The notes beneath the pieces were generated by a model that was given only the letters and a program-made list of their open reading frames with translations, did no database searches and was not told the origin of the DNA. From NCBI RefSeq assembly GCF_019393635.1, contig NC_057861.1:664536232-664600231 (forward strand): DNA of 64,000 bases. Reading direction: 5' to 3'. Each line of letters begins with the position of its first letter. Position 1 is the stretch's first letter. Below, piece after piece: positions 13,326-25,020 of the stretch. The DNA comes from Dromiciops gliroides. Taxonomy: Eukaryota > Chordata > Mammalia > Microbiotheria > Microbiotheriidae. The translations under genes were made by a program, and so were the position numbers.

Positions 13326-14125
13326 AGGTGTTTATTATACCAGAATGGAATGGCCCATTTCTTAGCTAGGCCCTATGCCTCTGGAAAACCAGTAAGTGAA
13401 GCACAGAGATATCAGTCACCATAGAGAGGAAGCACAATTACCCAGGGAGGAAGTATGACCCCCTCAACTGTGCCACTCAGAAGCAAATCCCCATTCACTC
13501 TATCCTGTTAATAATTCTGTTTCCAGTAATACAAATCAGAACCCCTATGCTTCTTCTCATCTTAAAATCATCCTATGGGGTTCTACCTTTTGTGCTAGGA
13601 GCCTTCCCCAATGTCTTTTACAACTATGAGGATACAGATGCAACCCTCAGCCTGTTATTTCTTGTTCTAGATACTTGACTAAGCCACCTACTTTCCTGGT
13701 GCTAAAGCTACCTGATTCCATAGCCTTTGATTGATGAAAGGGGAAATAAAGTTAATGCAATACAGAGTTTCCTTCAAGAAATGTGAGTAAAGATGAAATA
13801 TAGGAACCAGGCCTCAAAACTAGAAAGATATAGACCTGCATGTCTCTTGACACAATGATGTTTCCACTATACCATACTGTAGCTCATCTGAAAAATAACC
13901 TGAAGAGTGAGGTCAATCTTAGTTTAATATATGAACAGTGTTGCTATACATGCATCATCTTTCTTTGATCCTCATAGTAGCTCTGTGAGAGGACATAGAC
14001 AGGGACTGGACCTGTGATTTCAGATGTATTGGGAAGTCTCAGATGAGGGATTCTCTCATCAACTCTCTCTTTAGGTACAAGTTGGAACTTTTCTGCAATT
14101 AAAAATGTGGGTTACCTAGAACAAC
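13326..14125. other. Unassigned sequence
   Basis: I see no clear repeat or gene. The block 13330-13800 is less AT-rich and could be a piece of an LTR element, but I found neither convincing ends nor a poly(A) signal pairing. Confidence 0.3.
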
Positions 14126-14129
14126 TTAG

Positions 14130-14405
14130 AGGCAGCTCGATGTCTAGAACATCTTAGAGGCATAGGACATCAAGCACTAGGTCTAGAAATAGTAAGTCCT
14201 AAATTAAAATCCATCCTCAGACAGTTACTAGCTATGACTTTGAGCAAATCACTTAACTTCTGCCTATTTCAGTATCCTCATTTTGTCAAATGAGGATAAT
14301 AATAGCACCTACATTCCACGTTATTTTATTGAGGATAAAATGAGATAATACTTATAAAGTGCTTTGCAAACCTTAAAGTCCCATATAAACGTTAGCTCTT
14401 ATTTT
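14130..14405 (+). repeat. Full-length MIR/THER-like SINE
   Basis: It runs from 'ggcagctcgatgtctagaac' through 'cctcagacagttactagcta' to the 3' end 'ttataaagtgctttgcaaac' and 'tataaacgttagctctta'. That is the complete MIR order in forward orientation. Confidence 0.8.
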
Positions 14406-14479
14406 TAGAATTCTGAAAAATTAGCTGACTTGTCATGGTCACATAACCTATATGTATCAGAGATAAAGTCTTCCTGACT

Positions 14480-14670
14480 TCAAGGTTAGCACTTTATCCA
14501 TTATACTGAACTGCCTCTTATTTTACAAAAGAGGAAAATGAGGTCCAGAAAAACTCACTGACTTTAGTAGAGTCATGCAACTAGTAAATACCTGAAATAG
14601 GATTAGAACCCAGGTCTCCCTTCCTCCTTACAGCATTCACCCATTATAATGTACTTCCTCTCATTTAGAA
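14480..14670 (-). repeat. MIR-like SINE
   Basis: 'gaaaatgaggtccagaaaaa' and 'gattagaacccaggtctccc' are reverse MIR landmarks. Confidence 0.6.
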
Positions 14671-14869
14671 CTATCCCTGCAGTGTATCCAACTTTTGCCA
14701 GGAAGCTAGTCTTCCAATGAAGAAAGAACTGCCCCAACTACTGAGACTATAAGCAATAGTGACTATACCTTCAATATTGAAATTATTGCTATTTTCTCCT
14801 CTAAAATTGATGTTTTACCAGTGGGAACCAAACAATACAAACCAAAGCTTTCCTTTTTCTTTTAATACT

Positions 14870-14950
14870 TACTACTACTGCTATGACTACTATGACTACA
14901 ACAACAACAACTACTACTACTACAACTAATAATAATAATAATAATTTCAT
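14870..14950. repeat. Trinucleotide repeat block (ACT/ACA/ATA)
   Basis: Successive (ACT)n, (CAA)n and (TAA)n runs. Low complexity. Confidence 0.85.
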
Positions 14951-15489
14951 TCCCAGAGTTTTCACTGATAATGACTATATTGCCCCCCAGCCCCTGGCCA
15001 CATTTCCCAAGGGACACATGAACTTGGCAACTTGACATATGATCAAGTCAAAATATCTCATTCAACAACAATACTGTTTCCCTCTAAATTCCAACTACCT
15101 TCAGGTATAATAATGAAGCCTTTGAATACAAAGTCTGTAGTCTATGGAGCATGACATGAGCTTGGTTGTCTCTCTAGGGTCCACCAAGGAAAGTTCTAGA
15201 CAATTTTTTGAAATGAAAAAGTTAGCATCTTATTGAGCTCCAGCTATGCAATGGCTATTACATGGAACAAAGGAATTAGACACGGAAAATCTAGCTCAAT
15301 GATTAGTACTTTGGCAGCATACCAGAGTTCATTTTAAACTCTAAGGCAATGGAAGCAAGTGTAAGCAGAATATTGCAGTGGCATAAATATTAACAGCTAG
15401 TGATTTTTAAAAAAAGAGAAGTTAGATTCTACTTCTTCCCCTCACCCCTTTTCTTTTTATCTCGCAGAGAGGAAAACATTCTATTTTGA

Positions 15490-15680
15490 TACAACCTGCT
15501 TTACAGCATAATGAAAAGGAGCTGATTTTTGGAGTCAGAAGGTCTGAGTTCAAATCCTAGCACTGCCATTTTTGTGTGTGGCCATGAGCAAGCCATTTAG
15601 CCTCTCTGAGCCCCAGTTCCATGATCTGTAAAATATACAGGTTTGTTTTTCTTGAGTCTAAAATTCTGTGACTCTTTATG
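15490..15680 (+). repeat. MIR SINE
   Basis: 'tttggagtcagaaggtctga', 'aatcctagcactgccatttt' and 'atgatctgtaaaata' occur in MIR order. Confidence 0.65.
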
Positions 15681-15689
15681 GTCATGGAA

Positions 15690-16045
15690 TCTCCTCCCTG
15701 AGACCTTCCTCTCCTGATTGGTGACTCTTTTCCTAGGACCACCATTTTAGGAAGCTATGTTTCACCTTACTCATGCCTGGACTCTCTTTCTGGAATCTTC
15801 CATTCTCTTTGATGGCTGCATTGTACCTTGAGAAATTTTATCCTTTCCCCATCCTACTGCCACTTTCTACTCCCCTTATGTATTGTTTTCCCCAATTAGA
15901 ATGTAAGCTTCTTGATGATAGCTGTCATACTTTTTTGAATGTATATCCTCAGAACTCAGCACAGTGCCTTTCACATAGTAAGCACTAAGTAAATGCTCTA
16001 TCTATCCATTAAACCATCCATCTACCCATCCATCTATCTATCTTT
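15690..16045 (+). mobile_element. L2 LINE 3' end
   Basis: 'ttttccccaattagaatgta', 'cagcacagtgcctttcacat' and 'agtaagcactaagtaaatgc' are the standard L2 3' UTR landmarks. The element is 5' truncated. Confidence 0.8.
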
Positions 16046-16651
16046 ATAGTGAAGACTAATGAAATCTTCTCCCTCAGAGAAGTTTCCTTCTATGAAAAGA
16101 ATGGCTCTGGCCTTCTCTCCTCCCTATCAGAGAGCCTACAAGAAGCAATCTAGGGTAGTTTACATGGCTTATGCAACTTCCCAGGGAGAGAATAGGAGAT
16201 AAAAAAGCAGGTGGAGAAAGTGAGAAAGAACATTCTTCTGAACCCCAAGAGTAAGCTATGGAATGTTGAAGCAAGAAACATGCATACTGTCCAGTTTCTT
16301 AAGGAGAGAAGTCCATAGCTATAGACTAAGCAAGAGCCAACAAATAGGAGGCAAAGACCTATCTGAGTGAACCCACCACTTGAGGACAATCTTTGTTCAA
16401 AGGATAAGGCTATGACACCTAGAATGGGAAATAAGCAATTGACACTTGAGAAAAGGTGGGAGAAAGAACTGTAACACTGTCAGTCAAGGCACCAGTGTAA
16501 TTTCTTTGTGGTTCAACTAGTTATTCAAGAAACAGCACCATGTCTCTGAGGAGAGTGCAATAACAGGTAGCACCAAAGCAAAGCAGAGTATATAACTGAA
16601 AAGGATCCATGGCACGTGATTGGTATCCAGGGACCCATAGTCCCTACCAAA

Positions 16652-16723
16652 AATGGAGGATAACAATTTTTTTTAATTTTTTAAAAATTTAAAAAGTTTT
16701 TAAAAAAGAATGGAGGATAACAA
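16652..16723. repeat. 15-bp direct repeats around an A/T palindrome
   Basis: 'aatggaggataacaa' occurs at 16652-16666 and 16709-16723. The 42 bases between are a T-run/A-run near-palindrome. It looks like a small insertion with target duplication or a local replication slip. Confidence 0.75.
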
Positions 16724-16749
16724 GAACACCAGCAGGAAGGGAGATAGGT

Positions 16750-16771
16750 GATAGATTAGATTAGATTAGAT

Positions 16772-16826
<55 letters not shown>
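16750..16826. repeat. (GATA)n / (GATTA)n microsatellite
   Basis: About 4 GATTA units grade into about 14 uninterrupted GATA units. Likely length-polymorphic. Confidence 0.95.
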
Positions 16827-16830
<4 letters not shown>

Positions 16831-16841
16831 CAGACAAATGG

Positions 16842-17105
16842 GCAGCTAGTTGACACAGTGTATAGAATACAGGACCTACAGTGAAAAAGACTCATCTTCC
16901 TGAGTTTAAGTCTAGCCTCAGTTATTTACTAGCTATGTGACCCTGGGAAATCCACTTAACCCTGTTTGCCTCAGTTTCTTCATCTCTAAAATGAGCTAGA
17001 GAAGGAAATGGCAAACCACCCCTGTATCTTTGCCAAAAAAAAAAAACCTCAAATGGGGTCCTGCAGATATGGACATGACCAAAAGTGACTGAAAAACAGA
17101 AAGAC
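16842..17105 (+). mobile_element. Long-form MIR-core marsupial SINE
   Basis: It runs from 'gggcagctagttgacacagt' to 'ctagagaaggaaatggcaaa' and 'cctcaaatggggtcctgcag'. Same long subfamily as at 10290. Confidence 0.85.
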
Positions 17106-17154
17106 GGATACCAGATACATAAATATATAGAGAGAAGATGGACAGACAGACAGA

Positions 17155-17262
17155 GCATTTATTAATAGCTTACTAAGTATCAGACAATGTGCTAAGTACT
17201 GGGGATACAAATATAAGAAAAAAGAAAATCCCCACCCTCAAGGGCTTTACATTGTAATGAGA
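17155..17262 (+). repeat. Ancient dispersed repeat ('ctactatgtgccagg' type)
   Basis: 'aatagcttactaagtatcag', then 'gtgctaagtactggggatac' and 'caccctcaagggctttacat', align by eye with the copies at 4859 and 36703. Family name not certain. Confidence 0.5.
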
Positions 17263-17358
17263 AAATACAACACAAAGAGGGGCTAAAATCTGGGAAGGAG
17301 GTTGTTTCCCTGAACAGTAGAAAAGGAGAGTTTAAAAAAAAAAAAAACAAGAGTCCAG

Positions 17359-17526
17359 GGACAGCTAGGTGGTACAGTGGATTAAGCATCGGCCCTGGAT
17401 TCAGGAGGAACTGAGTTCAAATCCAGCCTCAGACACTTGACACTTACTAGCTGTATGACCCTGGGCAAGTCACTTAACCCCAATTGCCTCACTTTAAAAA
17501 AAAAAAAAAAAGGAAAAAGAGGAAAA
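17359..17526 (+). mobile_element. WSINE1/MAR1-type SINE with 10-bp target duplication
   Basis: Forward SINE with an A-rich tail, flanked by 'aagagtccag' at 17349-17358 and 17527-17536. Confidence 0.88.
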
Positions 17527-17589
17527 AAGAGTCCAGAAAGCCAGGGGTTGAGCCAGGTTAGAAGTGAGCATGACTGATAGGGGAACATC

Positions 17590-18715
17590 TTCAAATGGAA
17601 GTTCCAAGGAAGAATTCACCAATCAAAGGAGAAATCAATAACAGCAAAGACTTTGCCAGCTGAGAAGGCTGATAAAGAAAGATGGAGAAATACTCCAGGG
17701 AGTCGTGGGCTGAATCTGGGTTGAAGAGTTGCCAATAAAGTAAACAGTGAGACAGCAGAGCACTAATGTAAAGGAATACACCTTGAATTTTGCTTTTATT
17801 TTCATTTTTTCTCTTTCTAAGAGATAATTGTCTCCTAGAAGAGGGAGTTGTGTCCCTTGACTTGCTCCAGGCTCTAATGGAAGCCTTCCCCTTTTCTAAG
17901 GCTTCATCGAAGATGGAGGCCAGAAGTTATACAGGTTCCCAGGGGAAATAATGGCCTATTATAAGAGGAGGGTTCATTTTATTTACCCCCATGGACTTAA
18001 ACACAAAACATATCTGAATCTTTTACTAAGTAAACAAAATGTATCTGTTTTGAAGGTTTCTGAGCCTATGAGCTTATAGGGAGAATTTATAGCCATTTGG
18101 GGAATGCTAAAAAAAAATAATAATAAAGTAAGTTGGAAAGGGAGTGCTAAATTCTAATCCCCTGCATGGGTAGAAAATGCAAGAATAGATAATTGAGATA
18201 TCCCCAAAGCATATCCAGTCTCGTCATGTCAAGGAGAGTCTGATATAGGGGTTAAATATTTATGAACATGAAGAGATCTTAAAGGGTGAATAATTTCCAT
18301 GTTGTCTACGAATACATTTACAATTCCCCAAATGGCTCTTAACTGTTTAAAACTAGAACACTGGTTGAATTCTGATAGCTTCAGAGCCCCTGATGGTTAA
18401 TGTCTGGACAGATTGACCAGTCTAGCATGTTAAATTGGAAGCTCAATAGTTATGTTTGAGCAACGATGTAGGAGAGACTCTAAATGCTGCATCTAAGAGT
18501 TTCAGACAGATAGTAGTCTCTGTAAGTGGCCATTGTAACTAGGAATAAATGATAGTCTTTGCATCAATGCACCATTGATTTACATATTTGTACAACTGTC
18601 TCTGTGTATGCATTATGCCACCATCAGGACCCCATCATATAAGGTGATGGGAAAGATCTGAAAATCTGGGGAAAACAGACATATAGTTTGTCAAAAAAGA
18701 AACCCAAATTTTTTA
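17590..18715. other. Unassigned, non-repetitive-looking sequence
   Basis: I see no recognisable gene or repeat. One perfect 15-bp inverted repeat pair, 'agccatttggggaat' (18091-18105) and its complement (18323-18337), is about 217 bp apart. Confidence 0.35.
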
Positions 18716-18744
18716 TCCATGCATCCAATTTTCACAATTTTGCA

Positions 18745-19000
18745 AATAAATTCATGGAATTTAGAGCTGGAAAGGATCTTAGAGACCATGTAATCCAGTA
18801 CTTCTTAACTTTATTTTTGGTCATGGCCCCTTTTGGTAAGTGGGTGAGGTTTTGCCTATATTTGAAATTGAAGGAAATGCTACATTTCAATTAGAGGTTA
18901 GTAAAAATAAAGATGTATATCTTTCCCATCCAACTTCATGAACTCCCTGAAATTTAGCCATAGACTCGTTGTATGGTCCACAGGTTAAGAATCCCTGATC
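18745..19000 (+). repeat. Old interspersed element, possibly DNA-transposon derived
   Basis: It begins near 'tttagagctggaaaggatct' (a common MIR-like lead-in), continues with 'acttcttaactttatttttg' and ends 'ggtccacaggttaagaatcc'. The inverted 'cttcttaac' and 'gttaaga' ends resemble the hAT-type MITEs at 38418 and 46371. Weak evidence. Confidence 0.4.
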
Positions 19001-19003
19001 TAG

Positions 19004-19131
19004 GGGCAGCTAGGTGGTGCAGTGGATAAAGCACCAGTCCTGAATTCAGGAGGAACTGAGTTCAAATATGACCTCAGACACTTGACATTAGCTTGTGACC
19101 CTGGGCAAGTCACTTAACCTTCATTGCCCTG

Positions 19132-19177
<46 letters not shown>

Positions 19178-19178
19178 G
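19004..19178 (+). mobile_element. WSINE1/MAR1-type SINE with (GT)n tail
   Basis: Forward SINE with an exact 17-bp target duplication 'aagaatccctgatctag' (18987-19003, 19179-19195). The 3' tail is a (GT)n run of about 20 units rather than poly(A). The duplication brackets the GT tract, so the tract is part of the insertion. Confidence 0.93.
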
Positions 19179-19299
19179 AAGAATCCCTGATCTAGCCCAA
19201 CCCTCTCATTTTTTTTTCAGAAAAAGCTCTCTAATCAATAAGGAAATCACAAAAAATAAAATATTATAGCCCAGAAACAGAAAATAACTTAATTTCAAT

Positions 19300-19870
19300 T
19301 CAATAGATACATATCAAGGGCCTACTATAATTTCGTGGAATCTTTAGTCACTGGAGATACAAAGACAAAAAATGGAAAGTGGTTACTGCCCCAGAAGACT
19401 TTAAATTCTGTACCTGATGATAGAATATTTATGTATAAATAAATAAATAAGTGCTTGATGAAAGAAGATGTAAAAAGATAAGTAAATATGAGATCATTTG
19501 AGAAAAGAGAGAGCATTAATAACTGGAAGGGATAAGAAAGGCTTGCTACCTGAGCTGAACTTTGAAGAAAGCAATTGAAACTAAGAGACAGCTATGAGCT
19601 ATGAGAAAAATGTGCTTTCTAGGCCCAGAGTAGTTACAGAGCATCAGGTAACTACAGTGAGGAAGGTAAGAGGTGTAATTTGTCTAACAGAGGAAGCAAA
19701 TCGAATGTTGAGTTAAAGAAAAGGCAAACAGCATAGTTCAAGTGTAAAAGAGTATGAAAAAGAAAATAATATGAGGTAGTAAACATAGTATGAGGTAGTA
19801 AGAGTGAGGATTCACACCCAGAATCTCCAATTCCAAATCCAGGGACCTTTCCGCTAAGTGACACTGCCTC
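19300..19870 (+). repeat. Ancient dispersed repeat, long diverged copy
   Basis: 'gggcctactataatttcgtg' and 'tcactggagatacaaagaca' begin a copy of the 'tactatgtgccagg' repeat. It continues with 'aactttgaagaaagcaattg'-type text typical of longer members. It ends in a reverse MIR-like scrap near 19810-19870. Confidence 0.4.
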
Positions 19871-19904
19871 TACAATCTATCATGCCACAAGCATGAGGAC
19901 CAAT

Positions 19905-20160
19905 CAGCTTAAGGTGGTACAATTGATAGAAAATTGAAGCTGGAGACAGGAAAACGAGTTCAAATCTTGCCTCAGATACTTATTATGTGACCCTGGGCAA
20001 GTCACTTAACTTCTGTCTGTCTCCGTTTCCTCATCTATAAAATTGGGATAGTAATATGGCACTCACCTCACAGGGTTGTTGTGAGAATAAAATGAGATAT
20101 TTGTAAGGTGTCTTTTAAACCTTAAGACATTATATAAATATTAGTTGGTTGTATTGTTAC
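19905..20160 (+). repeat. MIR/THER-like SINE, full length
   Basis: 'ttatgtgaccctgggcaagt', 'tccgtttcctcatctataaa' and 'gggttgttgtgagaataaaa' follow in MIR order, with the terminal 'aaaccttaagacattatata'. Confidence 0.8.
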
Positions 20161-20649
20161 ATCATTCCTTTCCATATTTCCCATATAGTTTCAAGGGAAA
20201 GAAATGACTAATGTCAGTGAGTTTCATTACCTTAAAACATTGATTCAGAAGACCTAACTTGCTGTGTTTAAAAAATCCTAATTTTTAGTCTGTTTTCCTT
20301 TAGGCCTAAGTCAAATTTCCACCAGTATTGAAAGTCTAAGCTATGCTAATATTCATGGCTAGTTTAATAAATGAGTAGTAATATCTTCCCTTTGCCTCTC
20401 ATGCATGGTCTACTTCATACATCTCTGATACATTTTAGGCACTTAGAGAAAAGCAGTACATAAGAACAATCTTTATCTATTCTTAGCACTCCTGTTCACT
20501 GACTGTGACTTAGTTCTTTCCTCTTTACCTTCACCAGTAACTGCTCCAAAATCAAGCTACAAATGGACATATCCAAAGGACAGTTCTTAGACCATGGATG
20601 ATCCAACAGTTTCCTAGACTTTTCAGGCCCAATGATCCTGTATTGGTAT

Positions 20650-21212
20650 TGTGGGGACCAATTTTTAATTGGGGAGTGCTAGCTAAGCGGCTCGCCGCAA
20701 TATTGAGACAAGGAAGGAGACCGGCAGCCTCCCTCAAAACAGAACAAGATTTATTTTAACAAGAACGAACTTAAAAACAAAACACAAACAGGATCAGTAG
20801 GATCAAGGGAAAGGAAGTAAAATGGGGAAAGGGAAATTATAATACCAGAAAAAATACCACCGCCCAGGAATCAGCTGAAAATACGCAGCAGAACGCCTGT
20901 TGCTTTCCAGCTTCCACCTAGAATGCCCAATTCTCCTCCCTCCAAACCTAGAAACACCCCACACAGTCCCAGCCAATGGGATGGCCGCTCTGACAGTCAC
21001 ATGACTGCCCTCACTAGGCTTCCAATCATTATAATTTTGCCAGGCCCATGTAGATATCGGCGAGTGGTGATGACGTGAGGTGCCAGAGCCCTGGCAATGG
21101 CTACAACCAGTGGGTGGAGCACAGTGCCGTTTGCGGAGCCCCAGGCCAGTGAGAGCCGAGGAATAAAAACCTCAAATAACAATTAATTATTTACAGTATT
21201 GTCAACTACACA
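20650..21212 (-). mobile_element. Solo LTR (ERV), minus strand
   Basis: Read on the minus strand it starts TGTGTAGTTGAC and ends ...TCCCCACA. It has a CpG-containing GC-rich U3 and an AATAAATCTTGTTCTG poly(A)-signal region near the R/U5 junction (about 20745). On the plus strand the ends are TGTGGGG (20650) and ACTACACA (21212). No internal retroviral sequence adjoins either side, so it looks like a recombined solo LTR. I could not confirm a target duplication. CpGs such as those in 'ggctcgccgc' suggest it is not very old. Confidence 0.65.
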
Positions 21213-21264
21213 CTCCCAAATTATATAATAATAATTATAATAATGAAGGTGATGATGATACTAG

Positions 21265-21510
21265 CTTACATTTACATAGAATTTTAAGGTTTGTAAAGTG
21301 CTTCATCTCCTTTGATTCTCACATCAACCTTGTGAGGTACTATCATTTTATAGATTTTTACTATTTTACAGATGACAAAAGTAAGGCTGTGAATGAATAA
21401 GGGACTTGAACATGGTTTCACAACTAGGAAATATCTGAGGCAGGAATTGAAGCCAGGTCTTCCTCATTCCAGGGTCAGCATGCTATACAAAAGCATCCTA
21501 CTGTCTCCCA
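21265..21510 (-). repeat. MIR/THER-like SINE
   Basis: 'ttaaggtttgtaaagtgctt', 'catcaaccttgtgaggtact' and 'gcaggaattgaagccaggtc' give the complete reverse MIR order. Confidence 0.75.
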
Positions 21511-21909
21511 TAATTGAAAATCCCTCAGGAGAGATCCTAGAGGTCATAATGGAGAATTAGTCTTCAAAAAGAAGGGGAAAATGAAAAAGCAAAAGTCAAT
21601 GAACAAGTGCAGAGGGAGAGTTATTTTTACCAGAAGCTAAAAGAAAAAGATATCAATTATCTGTCCCTAAAATTTTTCTTTTCAAAAAAATACTACATAG
21701 AACCCCATAAAGTTGTCTGCTATGGGATAACCACTGACAGCAACATAAATCATTCTCAACATTCTTCCCACTCAATGTAGGATATGCCTGAGTGCAATCA
21801 GCCTGGTAAAAAGAGAAAAGAAATAATAATAGTTTACATGCCTGAAATATTTCATAGTTACAAAACATTTTCTTATGTTATCAGATTATCAGAATAACCC
21901 AACATGACA

Positions 21910-22200
21910 CATGTAAAGAGCCCTAAACTTAGAATGACCCAACCCGCATTTGACTCCCAGCTCAGACACTTACTTAGTCACTCTGGGACTCAGTTTCCTC
22001 TTCTATAAAGTGAGACAGATAATCTAAATGAGTTCAAAGGTCACTTCCAGCTCTAGGTCTATGATCCAATGAAGTAGGCCATGCTCGTGTTATTATCTTC
22101 ATTGCACAATGAGATTATTGAAACTGAAAAAGGTTGTCACTTGCCCAGTGTAACATGATTAGTAAATGCCAAAGTCCAGTGCCCCACATGCTACCTTAAA
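21910..22200 (+). repeat. Two MIR pieces in opposite orientation
   Basis: A forward MIR (about 21910-22075: 'agctcagacacttacttagt', 'cagtttcctcttctataaag') is followed by a reverse fragment (about 22085-22200: 'gcacaatgagattattgaaa'). Confidence 0.55.
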
Positions 22201-22357
22201 CATTTTTCACCCCCATCAGCATCATCATATATAACCATCAAAACCATAAAAATAGTTTTCAGAATTCTGAGTAGTCTATCTAACCCATAAAAAAACTTCA
22301 AGGAATTGATTTGAGATTAGACTAGAATTTCAATTCAATGAGAATGTGGTGATTTAT

Positions 22358-22361
<4 letters not shown>

Positions 22362-22402
<41 letters not shown>
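22362..22402. repeat. (TG)n microsatellite
   Basis: About 16 TG units with one TA interruption. Confidence 0.9.
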
Positions 22403-22609
22403 CAATGTATTTGATACCAAGATGCTTTCCTTAATCAGCCTCCTTAATGAGATTATTCAATCAATAAACATTTATTAAGCACTTATTATGACCCTACCAC
22501 AAAAATATTAGTTTCAAAGAAGCAGGAGGAAGCGGTTTTCCCCATCTCTACTTTGTGGTCAAGTTGCATCATTATAATTCCAAAACATTCAATTTTGATT
22601 AAGTTTTTT

Positions 22610-23035
22610 TTTATTTTGTTGTATATGTTTATCTGGTTCTTCTTACTTCCCTCTGCAACAGTTCATATATATGTTTTCATCCTTCTTTCTTTCATATTCA
22701 TAATCTCTTGTAGCACATTAATATTCCATTAATTCATGTGTCACAATTTGTTTAGCCGTTGCTCAACTGATGGACATCCACTTGCTTTCCATGTCTTTGT
22801 CATCACAAAAAGTGCTGGTTTAGGGATTTTGGTGTGTATGGGGCCTTTCTTTTTGTCATTGACCTCTTTGGAGGATATGCCTAACCATGTAACCTCTGGG
22901 TCAAAGGGAATGCACATTTTTATCACTTCCTTTGCATAATTTCATATTGTTTTCTAAAGTGGTAATACCAGTTTATGACTCTACGAGCAATGCATAAATG
23001 TTCTCACCTTTCCACAACTTCAACAATGATATTCT
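22610..23035 (-). mobile_element. L1-type LINE 3' end
   Basis: Reverse-orientation text 'caacagttcatatatatgtt', 'tgatggacatccacttgctt', 'tctgggtcaaagggaatgca' is a diverged member of the high-copy marsupial L1 3'-end family also seen at 28575, 31790, 43213 and 53150. Confidence 0.6.
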
Positions 23036-23594
23036 AAATGTAGGGATTTAGAGAAGCCTACTAATGCTTTTTGTGCTAGGCTATTATTTGTATGTTACTA
23101 AATTCAGGATTTTCTCTTCCTGTCTTCCTCCTTGGGACTTCTCATTATATCATAACCTCAAAGGTTCCTTCTAGCTTAAGACTATTCTATGACTATGCTC
23201 CCAAAAGTTAATATCTATTCAGATGAATAGATTTTAGCATAAGAGCATAGTTGCTAATATTCCTTTAAGGCAAAATTAGCCTGTGAAGATATGATTACAG
23301 AAGCCAAAAGTCTTTGGAATTTCAAAGCTATATATAGTGACCTAGTGTGAGAGATAAAAGAAATTTTCATGGAGTCATAGAGACAGAGTTATTTTGGGCT
23401 CTTTAAAGGTCACAATACTATCCTGCTGTCTTTAGGCTGGATTGTCCCTAACCCATCCTGGAGAGATGAGAATGGAGGCTATCTGAAAATTCTTCAATAG
23501 CAGGAAACTTCCGAACTACTCTCTTAATAATAATAGCTGATATTTTATATTGTGTTGTAAAGTTTATAAAGTATTTGAAACTCTCATAGTAGAT

Positions 23595-23800
23595 AAAGCA
23601 TCAGCTTTGGTTTCAAGACCAGCCTCTGACACATACTGGCTATGTGACCCTATGTGATTCACTTAACTTCTCAGTGCCCTGAGCACTGAGCAATTCTTGT
23701 AAAAATATAAGTCGCAGAAAAGTTGATGACCTGCTCTGGTAGAGGTTATTCCCACAGTGCCAAAAATGATGTTAAAGAAGTCATAAATCGGAATCCAGAA
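23595..23800 (+). mobile_element. THER/MIR-like SINE with 'gacctgctctggtagagg' tail
   Basis: 'cagcctctgacacatactgg' and 'tgacctgctctggtagaggt' match the same subfamily as the disrupted SINE at 43108-50390 and the copy at 54345. Confidence 0.65.
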
Positions 23801-23903
23801 TCTTTCAGAGGTCATTGACAGTGATTTACAATCATATTTGCACTTCTTTTACTTTTCCAAAATGTGGGACATCTACTTGGATTTATTAAGATTATCTTGG
23901 GGA

Positions 23904-24052
23904 GGGGCAGCTGGATGGTGCAGTGAATAAGACATCAGCCCTGGATTCGGGAGAACCTAAGTTCAAATCCTGCCTCAGACACTTGACACTTACTAGCTAT
24001 GTGACCCTGGGCAAGTCACTTAATCCTCATTGCCCCACAAAAAAAAAAAAAA
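23904..24052 (+). mobile_element. WSINE1/MAR1-type SINE
   Basis: Full forward copy, 'gggcagctggatggtgcagt' to 'cctcattgccccac', with a poly(A) tail. A short flanking 'atcttgg' repeat occurs on both sides. Confidence 0.9.
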
Positions 24053-24084
24053 GCAACTATCTTGGTCATATGATCACGAATTTA

Positions 24085-24245
24085 GAGCTAGAAGGGACAT
24101 TCAATTTTTAGATGAGGAAACTGAGAGCTTGAAAGGTTGTGACTTGCTCAGGGTCACAAGCTAGTAAGTGTTTGTGCCATGATTTGAACCCAGGTCTTTT
24201 TGAGTTACAAGGCTAGTGCCCTATCTGCCACACTATGCTGCCTCT
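24085..24245 (-). repeat. MIR-like SINE
   Basis: 'tttagatgaggaaactgaga', 'cagggtcacaagctagtaag' and 'tgatttgaacccaggtcttt' are the reverse MIR core. Confidence 0.7.
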
Positions 24246-24535
24246 CAGGCTACATCTTTAGCTAGGTTAGCAAATACCCTTTCTAGTTACTCTATGATAT
24301 TCTTTGAGATCATCCTCCATGGCTGAGAAAATGGAAGCAGAATAAAAGCTGAGCATCTCTGCCTTCCCTCCATCTCCAGGTATTATTCTTTGCCCCATCC
24401 ACCCCAGACAGAAGTCCTAGTGTCTTCATAAAGTCTCCTTACTTCTCCAATATAACTATTCTTATAGTTGTTTTTAGTTTTGCCTACTGATGTCAATTCA
24501 TTCTGAATTTTGGTACTTCTCCTGACATTTTTCTT

Positions 24536-24686
24536 TTCTTTCTTTTTTTTTTTTGTGTGGCAATTGGGGTTAAATGACTTGCCTAGAGTCACACAGCTAG
24601 TAAGTGTTAAGTGTCTGAGGCCGGATTTGAATTCAGGTACTCCTTACTACAGGACCAGTGCTCTGTCCACTGCACCACCTAGCTGC
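24536..24686 (-). mobile_element. WSINE1/MAR1-type SINE with 15-bp target duplication
   Basis: Minus-strand copy with a T-rich tail at the left. Exact duplications 'cctgacatttttctt' at 24521-24535 and 24687-24701. It splits an L2 3' region. Confidence 0.9.
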
Positions 24687-24739
24687 CCTGACATTTTTCT
24701 TACAAAAAAAGAAGACTTCCATTAAAGTCTCTTCCCTAA

Positions 24740-24910
24740 AGCTGTCCCTGACCTACATGGCAGAAAGAATTCTCTATATCCTCCAATTTTCCTAGAGCGT
24801 TTTGAATAGATTTCCTTTACTGTCATCATAGCCTTCTTTATATTGTACTGATCTGACTAAAAGTAGAATTTCTGCCACAGGAGAACATAAGCTCCTTGAG
24901 GGTAGGTACT

Positions 24911-24948
<38 letters not shown>

Positions 24949-24966
24949 AGTGTGTGTATATATATA

Positions 24967-25020
<54 letters not shown>

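Noticed and set aside
16750..16826. Possible CRISPR-like array
   Set aside because: It is a simple GATA tandem repeat without spacers, in a mammalian genome.
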